Shown here: positions 19,301 to 26,491 of the stretch, one piece after another
Numbering within the stretch: the stretch's first letter is position 1
Layout of the letters: every line of letters begins with the position of its first letter
Source of the DNA: Amphimedon queenslandica
Lineage: Eukaryota; Porifera; Demospongiae; Haplosclerida; Niphatidae
Assembly: GCF_000090795.2 (NCBI RefSeq)
Contig: NW_003546564.1
Span: forward strand, 35,146 to 67,405
DNA: 32,260 bases
Direction of reading: 5' to 3'
Notes under the pieces: generated by a model
Databases searched by the model: none
Told to the model about the DNA's origin: nothing
Seen by the model: only the letters and a program-made list of their open reading frames with translations
Position numbers and translations under genes: made by a program

Positions 19301-22017
19301 GTTTACTGAGGATTACTAGAGTATACAGATAAACACAAAAGCCATACAAAGGAACTTGGCATCAGATTGAGTGATAGAGAGAGAGAGGAAACCACTCAAC
19401 CACGTACTATAATACATACACGTATAAACATTGTATTACAAGTAAGAACAAGCATACACAATACCAACTTCTTAATATCATAATAGGTCTACATCTACAT
19501 GTACTATGCTGTATAATACCACACAGATAATTGAAGTTTTGTCTACAAACTTTGTTGCCAGTGATGTCTATATAAGTGAGGATTATTACTCCAATTAAAA
19601 CTAAAGGAGTTGAGAAGAATCTACTCCTGGGCTACACAAAACTGATTCACTCCATATTTAAGTACACTAAGCAGTACAAGTACTTATTAACAAGCTACTA
19701 GTAGGACTTCTTACCTTAAAAGAAGAGAGAGAGGGGGATGAGAGAGAGAGAGAGGTGACAGTAAGCTAGTCACTACTCCTATAAGGCAGACTAATCTCTA
19801 GCCAAACTGCCCACACACACAACTGGAGAGTAAGAGGAAGGAAGAGGATAAACTGCTTATTGTCTGACAAGTGTACAGCAACACAACAGAGCTTGAATCA
19901 TACAGCAGCAGTTATATATGAAAGGGTTTAGCTTACACTTAAAGGAGTACTGTTAACACTTTGTCTTTCCCTTGTCCTCTATCACACTCTATGGAGCACA
20001 CTGGTTGGCCTGGCCATAGTATAGTAGGTGTGGTTAGCTTATAATTATTATTCATGAACACCTGTATATCATAATTCTGTACATGTATAAATATGGATAC
20101 AACCAACTGCTTTGATAGCCACAAGAAGAAAAACACTTCAAAGAATAACAAGCCTCGCCATTTAAAAAAACAGATCCAGCTTTCAAAATTGTATTTCTTA
20201 ATAATAAATGCATAATAAATGTGCTTGCAGATAGATAATGTATGATACTTTATGTACTACAGTGCTGTTGCATTTACTAACAAAAACTAACAAAAGGGTG
20301 GAACCCGGATCATATGAAGGTGGATACCAGAATAACATGAAGAAATGCAGACACACCCTGACTCCTATTAACAAGCAAATTAGCAACAACATCAGAAACA
20401 TGCGTCACATTGCACAAAAACTAATCATTCTAAATAATCCATAACATTTCTTGTTTAATAACAACAATAATAATAATGTTACCTGGCTGGCGTTTCTTCC
20501 GACGTCGCCCACTTCCCCCGGGATCATTTCCTTCGACAAACCCGTCGTCACTCCGTCCCTCCTCATCTCCTGTTTCGTCCGCTTGAGCCATGTCACCCTC
20601 GCTGGTCACCATTCCTTGAGGTGGGCGGGGCTTTATTGGTATCCGCCTCTTTCGTGGGAGGGGAGCCGGTGGGCGTGGGGTCTTGACTTTATTTGCTCCT
20701 CTAAAAGTATACAAAAATACACAATAAAAGAAATACTACAAAAAAGCTGCTAATGGCACAAGAATTTGCACTTGGAATTGGCTCAAACTTGGCGTCAATA
20801 TTCATGTAAATTATTTTTTTTAATCTGTAGTTGTGTATACATGTACATATAGTACAAGTTTTTTTATATTTCAAATGCTTGCAACTCAAAAATTTGTGAG
20901 CCCAAGCTTTCTGCAGAACATTCTAAAGTACTACTCATCCACATAATTATTGACATTTGTCTTAAATTACTTCCCAGGGCAACTATAACTCCTTTAGTGA
21001 TCAAGCTAAAAGAACATTCCCTTCATTATGACTATACCCTCTACATGATTACCTTCAGTACATGGTAACCTTTGATACCTCATTAACCTTGTGAAATCAT
21101 GCAAGTACAAGTAAGTGAACTTACTATAAAAATAATATTAAAGAATAACAATAATCCTTAATAATAGTAAATTAGTAGCATGCAAATGAAAAATCAATAA
21201 AAATAGTAATAAATAATAATAATAATGATGATGATGATGATGAGATATGCATTGCACATGTAATAATAGTGCTCAGTAATAAGGACAATAAGGATTTAAT
21301 TTTCTACAGATATTTAGGATCATTATAAGTTTATAACTAACAGTATATGAATTATAATACAACAACATTAAGAAGTGTTGTGTGTGTGGCTCAAACTAAC
21401 CTCGGTAATGGTTGAGGTGGTCTTTGTCTAATGATGGGGGCACGGGATCCTTTAAACCTCGTGAGGTTCCTCTTCCTCTTTCCTGTCTCATCACCCAATC
21501 CTAAAAATATCGGCCAGTTCTCGTATGAATGAACCCCACCCACGGCACGAGACGAGCTTATGAACACCGTCTCAGTTTGGTAGCGAGTATCAGTGACACG
21601 CCCTCCATTCTGAAGGGCCTGGTCGTCATGATACCCACCAGCATCTGTTGTAGTGGTGGACTCTCCGGGGAGAGTCTCTTGATCTTCGGTGGTGCTGTCC
21701 TCAATTGGGAGGTATTCAATGTGTTCATAATTTACTGGATCGTCCACAGCAAAATTGAGTTGGTCACCCAATTCAAAATTAACAGACTCTTCGTTGTAGT
21801 CATTGACCGGGTCATCTTCGAGATCTAGCCCTTCAAAATTTCTTAGATCATCAGATTCAAAATTGTCTTCCTCCTCCTCCTCCTCTTCTTCTTCTAGTTG
21901 CTCATCTCTAGTCGATAAATTGTCATCTTTTAATTTAAAATTAGAAACATCATCAGGTGGATTATTTTCAGAGGAAGGAAGGTGTGGTAGGTCAGAGACT
22001 GGAGTTAGATCAGCCAT
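9774..22017 (-). CDS. Ephexin/SGEF-type RhoGEF with very long disordered N-terminus (DH-PH-SH3)
   Basis: Activates Rho-family GTPases by GDP/GTP exchange through the DH-PH module at the cell cortex (family knowledge). Coding exons in transcript order: 21401-22017, 20483-20700, 18405-18474, 18157-18272, 14296-17292, 13812-14099, 13643-13692, 13548-13575, 13331-13497, 13174-13230, 12884-13121 (contains 10 N), 12754-12830, 12433-12637, 11076-11168, 10860-11020, 10567-10812, 10396-10481, 10226-10330, 9774-9949. Phases agree throughout if the gap is a multiple of 3; total about 2,000 residues. The start is MADLTPVSD; an untranslated acceptor lies at 22037. The order DH, PH, then SH3 is that of the ephexin/ARHGEF26 subfamily, whose vertebrate members are much shorter (about 600-900 residues from memory). 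Confidence 0.9.
9972..10183. mobile_element. MITE-like element 2 in the last RhoGEF intron
   Basis: Perfect 10-bp ends, ACCGTATAGC and GCTATACGGT, extend imperfectly to about 30 bp (left CAGGGTTTTTTGCGGATAA; right, read in reverse, GGGTTTATTTCGAGGATAA). The 212-bp interior is AT-rich and has no ORF. It splits the SH3 coding region but lies wholly inside an intron and does not touch the splice sites. Confidence 0.75.
10396..11020 (-). other. RhoGEF: PH domain
   Basis: Exons 10860-11020, 10567-10812 and 10396-10481 encode PFPLVSVSRQLERKGPLAIL, PVHVFAFTDYVLITKKK, NAITYRVLDYASKAVLETID, EEHHAFLLIFLENS and ETDQTRWLEAL, with the conserved C-terminal PH tryptophan. The acceptor at 10812 uses CCCATAG; the closer TAATTAG upstream would break frame. 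The KIYETW linker leads into the SH3 domain. Confidence 0.87.
11230..12410 (-). repeat. About 177-bp intronic tandem array, six main copies
   Basis: The landmark CATGGGCTATAGCC recurs at 11383, 11560, 11736, 11913 and 12091, with CATAGGCTATAGCC at 12269; spacings are 177, 176, 177, 178 and 178 bp. Read on the transcribed (minus) strand the units are the same as those at 4994-5640 in CHD. Copies share TATTTTTCAGAATTTTGGC, AAATGGCCGTAAC and TTGCTACACAGCATAAG. One copy shows a single internal ORF; I see no sign that it is translated. Confidence 0.94.
12649..12722 (-). repeat. (GA)n run, CT-rich on the transcribed strand, by a RhoGEF acceptor
   Basis: On the minus-strand transcript this is a CT-rich tract directly before the acceptor of exon 12433-12637, a polypyrimidine tract like those in CHD. 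A second one at about 13716-13770 lies just upstream, in the transcript, of the acceptor of exon 13643-13692. Confidence 0.85.
12936..12945. other. Assembly gap (10 N) inside a DH-domain exon
   Basis: Ten Ns interrupt exon 12884-13121. The transcript reads FSNVRDVREVS before the gap and QRQSAISQNICDIIVKY after it, in compatible frames, so the missing length must be a multiple of 3. By comparison with ephexin-family DH domains about 10 residues are absent (roughly 30 bases), so the ten-base filler is probably arbitrary. Confidence 0.95.
14100..14295. repeat. Intron made of ACTATTAATAGT palindromes
   Basis: This 196-bp RhoGEF intron is built from the self-complementary word ACTATTAATAGT and close variants (at least four full copies near 14155, 14190, 14246 and 14275) with ATTATTATTAGTAGTAGTG linkers. 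It has no stop in the frame of the preceding exon, so translation appears to run through it, but its length is not a multiple of 3 and both splice sites are good. The RNA could fold into several hairpins. Confidence 0.85.
14296..17292 (-). other. RhoGEF: single 3-kb exon, disordered Pro/Lys/Ser-rich region
   Basis: About 1,000 residues are encoded without an intron. They include EEEEEETAEMS, many PPxP candidate SH3 ligands (PPRPHPP, PPPEPPTLSPPPD, TPPPLPPRNYAP) and a block of KK-PPTP-like repeats at about 15330-15600 (TPVEKK, PTPTEKAPPTP, TPIDKKPP). Near its C-terminal end are short motifs with possible Tyr phosphosites: NYEEF, YEGVSI, NIYEEIN, HYEVSD. The reading frame stays open upstream of GTG at 17242 to the acceptor at 17292, so it is not the N-terminus. 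Confidence 0.88.
17293..18156. other. RhoGEF intron, no gene seen
   Basis: AT-rich intron between exons 18157-18272 and 14296-17292, in-phase (CCTG | GTCCC). It contains isolated TACATGTA words but no ORF with coding bias, repeat array or RNA gene that I can recognise. Confidence 0.7.
18475..20482. other. Long RhoGEF intron (2.0 kb), no gene seen
   Basis: Between coding exons 20483-20700 and 18405-18474. It holds GA-rich runs near 19378-19390 and 19725-19757 (CT on the transcript) and many short ORFs without coding character. I found no convincing extra exon, though a small alternative exon cannot be excluded by eye. Confidence 0.6.
20701..21400. other. RhoGEF intron with a decayed repeat copy
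   Basis: 700-bp AT-rich intron between exons 21401-22017 and 20483-20700 (CCGAG | AGGAGC restores frame). At about 20765-20920 GAATTGGCTCAAACTTGGCG and GCTTGCAACTCAAAAATTTG resemble the dispersed 177-bp family. A (GAT)n run lies at about 21225-21242. Confidence 0.6.
21401..22017 (-). other. RhoGEF: acidic N-terminal exon
   Basis: 205 residues from MADLTPVSDLPHLPSS, very acidic (nine consecutive Glu plus many DDPVNDYNEE-type segments), then a basic end (GKRKRNLTRFKGS, RQRPPQPLPR). The next exon adds KVKTPRPPAPLPRKRRIPIK and GSGRRRKKRQP. The charge pattern suggests a disordered, possibly autoinhibitory region (inference). A start at 22015-22017 is supported by the upstream acceptor CTTCAG at 22037 and a donor ATAG|GTGAG at 22147, which define 5'UTR exons. 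Confidence 0.85.
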
Positions 22018-22037
22018 GATAGTTTGAAAAGGGGAAC

Positions 22038-22469
22038 CTGAAGAACGAGTACATGTAAATATATATATAAATATATGTGTTTAATTCCTGTCACTTTGTT
22101 TACTGGTAATTGTTAGCCACGCCCAAACACACTCACTACTTCTCACCTATCTCTTGGAGGAAACTGTTGTAGTCTATACTCTATAGAGAAGCCATCAGTG
22201 AGGAGAGAGGAGGAGAGGAGAGAGGCTAAGATTGAGATTAGATTGGAGTATGTGTGAGTCGTCAGCGAAATACCTCTTGATTCACTCCCACGTGGTGTTG
22301 AATATTAATGAGCTTTCATGAATATTCATTAGTCATTCATGACACACGTGTTTCACATAAACGGAGAGAAAAAACGGATATGACCCTTACCGTATTGTGA
22401 CCCCGCCCCTTCAAAGGAGAAGGAGGGGCTACACGTTTTGCAGCAGCTGGAAAGAAAAGAACTAAAGAA
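22038..22469. promoter_or_regulatory. Divergent promoter region of RhoGEF and ZCWPW1-like genes
   Basis: The RhoGEF 5'UTR exon probably ends at 22147, leaving about 320 bp to the ATG at 22470 of the opposite gene. Two CACGTG E-boxes occur at 22289-22294 and 22345-22350, and a GC-box-like CCCCGCCCCT near 22401. The second E-box sits in a perfect ACACGTGT palindrome. No TATA box is obvious. Confidence 0.6.
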
Positions 22470-24837
22470 ATGAGCACAGAGGCAAGAGGTAAACCGCATA
22501 ATAGCTTATTCAAAATATTTAGGATCTTTATTCTTGCAGTTCCAGACTCCTCAGTGCTGGACGATTCTCTGGAAGAATCAGGAGCTTCTCCAATCATTCC
22601 AATCATTAAATATTCGCCTATAAGATTAACCCCAGCTGCTGCTGCCTGTAATATTTCATTAAGCTACGAGGAGGACATTCAAAAGAACGACACCATAACA
22701 AAAACTCACAAAAAAGATATCGTCACAGAATCTCCAGTCTCGTCTCCTCCTCCTTCTCTCTCCCCAAAACTCAAAATTGTTCCTTGTTTTGGAAAGAAAG
22801 GAAAAGGAACAACCACATCAGCAAAGAAACGACCTCCGCTGAAAGCAAAATCTCCCCCGCCTCCTCCTCCTCCATCTTGCTCCTCTTCACAAGAAGAAAC
22901 CTCAAACGGAGTCAAGTCATTATCAGTGCAAAGTGACAATATGTCAGCTAGAGAGGGTTCTCCATCCCAACCTTTAAAACCTGGAGACGACGCCTCAGTT
23001 GAAGCAAGAGCGCCACCTACCATACCTACAATTAGTGAAGTATTGGAGGAAACTGATTCTACTGCTAAGGTAAGGAAAGGTAGGAAGAAAATGGCTGAGT
23101 TTAAGGAGAAGGGAGTGTCTTTGAAAATAAAGGATACAAAAAATGCCAACAAAATTGGAAAAGTTGCTAAAAAGGTTGAGAAAATTATCAAAGAAGTGGA
23201 GAAAGATGGAGCAGCTGGAAGAAATAAGAACAGTGCTACTAGCAAGAAGAAAGGAGCTCAAAAAGCAAAGAAGATTTCAGGAACTGATAAAGCTACAGAA
23301 GAAAAGACTCTAAAAGTAACAGAAACCCCTCTCCAAGAAATGAACAATGAAGAACAAAATGAAGAAGAGAAAGAAAGAGCTAAAAGAGAGTTGGAAGAAT
23401 TTCTAAAGGAAGAAGAGAAACTAGATCAGAAGATACAAGCAGAGAGAAAGCGACTGAGCCAGACAAACAATTCCATCAAATCAAAGACGTCAAAGAAGTG
23501 CACTGTGTCAACTAAAACTGAATCAATAATCAGTACAAGTCCTGATCAGCTTAACACTACACCTCCTTTTTACATGACGCAAAGTCAGCCATCTTCTGAG
23601 TCATACTCAAGTGAAGAATTTCTACCATCTCCCAAGAGCAAGCAAAATGATGAGAGTGCCTCACCACCCAGTAACAAAGAGAAGGAAAATGATGGGATAT
23701 GGGTACAGTGTGATAATCCTGATTGTTTGAAGTGGAGGTTCTTGATTAACGTCAAAGATCCAATGGACTTACCTGACAAATGGTATTGTGATATGAATAA
23801 AGGTTTGCAAATGCACATATTAACTACGATTAGCCTAAACATATTACTTCAATAAAGTTAAATCAACTTAAATGTACTATTAGTAATATTATTTATGACA
23901 TAATAACCTTGTTCTGCATAATTACAATTTCTTTAATTTAAGATTTTGATATACATCTACCTTTCATTCATTTATATTACTGTAGACTCCAAGTACAACA
24001 GCTGCATTATAGAAGAGGAGAAGTGGTCAAGTTTAGATACTGATGAGGTCTATGTGTACTCTCCTTACACACCTGGATCACTCCTTCTTGCAAAACTCGA
24101 AGGATATCCATGGTAGGAAGTTCTAAAAATTAATTATCATGGTTTTTGGGCCAATTTTTAGCAACTTTAAAAATTTGCAAAAAAATCTAATTTTGATTGG
24201 AACCAGTTTAAACTTTCTACACAACATAAAAACATGTATATGTATCAGAAAAAATTATACAAATGGAGAATTCTCTCCTAGTCATTTTTGGCATAATTTG
24301 GCCAAAGACCCTGTACTATAGTGCAAAACCTGATTTCTTTAAAATTGAATTTTGACAAAAATCAGCTAATTTTTTACGAAAGAAGTGTAATAAAATGAAA
24401 AATTGCCTCCAGCCATTTTATAACTCTTTATAATTAGGTGGCCTGGTATAATAGAAGCTGATCCTGACACTGATACCTACTATGAAGCAAAGAATGAAAA
24501 AGGCGGAAAACCTTCACCAGCTACACCTGTAAGTTATAAGCCTCACATTCACAGACTATGTGTATTATTCATTCAATCATAGAAGAAGTATCATGTTGTC
24601 TTTATTGATACACCAGTATCAAGGAGTTGGATCCATGCACTAAACACTGCTCCATTTACTTGTACCACTACTTTAAAGGACTGTGGATCAAATGTTAGTG
24701 AGAACTGAGAAAGGATAAAACATAATACATTATATATACATGTAGCTAGCTTATTTGTATTTATACATGCATAAATATGCTGTATCTTACAGATTCTGTT
24801 GAAGTATCAAGCTAGTCTTTCTACAGCAATGTCGTAG
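22470..24837 (+). CDS. ZCWPW1: CW zinc finger + PWWP chromatin reader, ZCWPW1-like
   Basis: Predicted nuclear reader; vertebrate ZCWPW1 reads H3K4me3 via CW and H3K36me3 via PWWP in meiotic cells (family knowledge). Exons 22470-22488, 22540-23802, 23986-24112, 24438-24528, 24583-24693, 24793-24837 give 551 residues. The first intron (51 bp) is in frame and could be retained. Long N-terminus: Ser/Pro-rich, then Lys/Glu-rich coiled-coil-like (EEFLKEEEKLDQKIQAERKR). CW: WVQCDNPDCLKWRFL, LPDKWYC and KYNSC, so four zinc Cys and the tryptophans are present. PWWP: LAKLEGYPWWPGIIEADPD with W split by an intron, then YHVVFIDTPVSRSWIHAL. TAG at 24835-24837 ends it early; conserved-looking exons continue downstream. 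Confidence 0.88.
24141..24425. repeat. Dispersed repeat copy in ZCWPW intron
   Basis: The intron 24113-24437 contains TTTCTACACAACATAAAAAC, TATATGTATCAGAAAAAA and CCTGTACTATAGTGCAAAAC, which resemble the 177-bp family but are oriented opposite to transcription. The same block reappears, diverged, at about 29100-29380 in front of the partial gene copy, so it moved with the duplication. Confidence 0.65.
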
Positions 24838-24915
24838 GCAAAATCTGCTTTGAGTCTACCACTAAATGTAGTACATTAATAATGATAATAATAATAGTTA
24901 TCTGTTTGTATGTAG

Positions 24916-25111
24916 GAGAGATTGTCTCAGTGGGGTTTCATGTCCCGATATAATAAAGGTCGTAAGAGAAAAGGCAGCTCAAATCAAGGCAAGTATATAA
25001 AAGATTGGATTCTATGTATAGTTACTTAACTTACATTGTACCATAGGAGGAAAGCCTTCAAAAAGACCAACTGCTAAACTGTCTAAGAAAAACGATGAAA
25101 TAGCTCCATGA
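24916..25111 (+). pseudogene. Orphaned 3' exons of the ZCWPW1-like gene (after the early stop)
   Basis: Exon-like blocks 24916-24988 (ERLSQWGFMSRYNKGRKRK) and 25047-25111 (GGKPSKRPTAKLSKKND, TGA at 25109) resemble the region that follows PWWP in ZCWPW1 (ERVNLFGFWSRF from memory). They lie past the TAG at 24835 and could not be joined in frame through it. The intron between them would use a GC donor (CAAG|GCAAGT). Either they are used by alternative splicing or they are remnants. Both are nearly identical in the second copy. Confidence 0.55.
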
Positions 25112-25437
25112 AGAACACATCTTGTATACATTATTCACCCAGCATTAATCACTTATAACTATATCAGAATTAATCACTTCATATTAGATCTATTATAGCT
25201 GGTCTATTATTGTTATTGTATTTATTCAGCATGATCACTATTGTATAGCACTATTATAGCACTACACATCAGTACTAGACTACTCACCATAATGAGTTAA
25301 CACATTGGCATCAGTGCACATACTCTTACCATAATTTAATTTTATAGTAGATCTAGGGTGGTCTGGTATTTTCATAGATGTGGGAGGATTTAAGGGAATT
25401 TTGCTGTAAGTTTTGCTCCAACTTTTCAGTGAAGACC
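25112..25437. other. Intergenic stretch before the small Ig-type gene
   Basis: AT-rich, with an imperfect repetition of TTAATCACTT and GCACTATTATAGCAC-like words. Its first 130 bp are shared with the region after the second copy (30056-30115), except for about 75 bp present only here. It probably carries the promoter of the gene starting at 25438; no core element is clear. Confidence 0.55.
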
Positions 25438-26301
25438 ATGAAAATCATCATTTTATATACTTTGGGTCTCATATCTCTAGCATTGAGTTGTAGTAAGTGG
25501 CTTTATCTTATTTAAAAAGTAGATCTAAATGATGGTTATAAATTTTAGATATTCTAGATCTAGAACTAGTAAGTCTGAAAACTATGATGGGTCTGAAGGC
25601 CACATCCAGAACTGTTCCAGTTAATACTTTAGTGACCTTTAATTGCTCCACTAGCAATTGTGTGCATGTAGCAATGTATATGTCTACCATACAGAAAAAT
25701 GAGACCAAGTCACTTAAATGTGATGCTATTGACATGGATGGCACATTGATTTGCCACAATATCACTATCACAGAGCCTGTTAAAGTAAGATGTGTTGGTA
25801 CACAATCAAGTGGGAACTACTCATGCGAGCCATGCCATTCATGGGGCAGTATTTTGATTGGAATTGGTAATGCTACTATTAAAAATAATTGTGTAATTTT
25901 AGTAATTAATATTTTTGTTTTACAGAAGAATCAACTACTGTGCCATGTATTAATAAAAGCTTGCCCTGTAATTGTAGCTCTTCAACAAAACCTACTAGTC
26001 AGGAAAATGAAGCCCCAAAATGTACAGGTATTTCTATATAGCACAAGTGTTTTTAATATCATTATTAAAATTTATTTTACTCATGCATTAATATAGATCT
26101 AATCACTAGCATTGCTATTTTTTAATCATTTTTGTTGGTGCTAATGCAGGCCTTGGTAGTTTAACAGGAATTCTATTTTTGGCTCTGGTTATCATATTCA
26201 TTTTTTGTTGCTGCTACAAATGTTTGAAACGGCATATGTGCATTATATGTAGCAAGTTCATTAGGTGTAGATTACCACAGGCTAAATGCTGCAAAACCTA
26301 A
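25438..26301 (+). CDS. Small type I membrane protein with an Ig-like Cys-rich ectodomain
   Basis: Exons 25438-25492, 25549-25866, 25926-26027 and 26150-26301 give 208 residues in phase. Exon 1 is a signal peptide (MKIIILYTLGLISLALSC). The ectodomain has LVTFNCSTSNCVHVAMY, SLKCDAIDMDGTLICHNITI and VKVRCVGTQSSGNYSCEPC: paired cysteines, a GNYSC that recalls the Ig F-strand, and N-glycosylation sites. A short Cys/Ser/Thr-rich stalk leads to a TM helix (SLTGILFLALVIIFIFCCC) and a 30-residue Cys/Lys-rich tail (KCLKRHMCIICSKFIRCR), possibly palmitoylated. The acceptor at 25549 versus 25564 is uncertain by five codons. I do not recognise the family; Ig-like is a moderate call. Confidence 0.68.
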
Positions 26302-26491
26302 TTGATTTTTTTTCATGACATAGACTTAGTAATAATTATGTATATCTAGTAAGTTGTGTTAAAATATTTTGCTTTTTTAAACAAATCTTTAACAATAATG
26401 CAAGTTATACAACAACAAAGAACAAAATCAATCAAAAGAATGATAAAAAATCAAGCAAAAATAAGAATAATCATCTGTAAAGAAATAACAA

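Noticed and set aside
23067..23085. A possible donor GCTAAG|GTAAGG in the ZCWPW large exon
   Set aside because: Reading through gives continuous Lys/Arg-rich coding sequence, and no acceptor nearby restores frame better than no splicing.
22706..23245. 179-codon ORF on the minus strand opposite the ZCWPW N-terminal region
   Set aside because: Shadow of a Lys/Glu-rich coding exon; its Phe/Leu/Ser-rich product mirrors AAG/GAA codons on the real strand.
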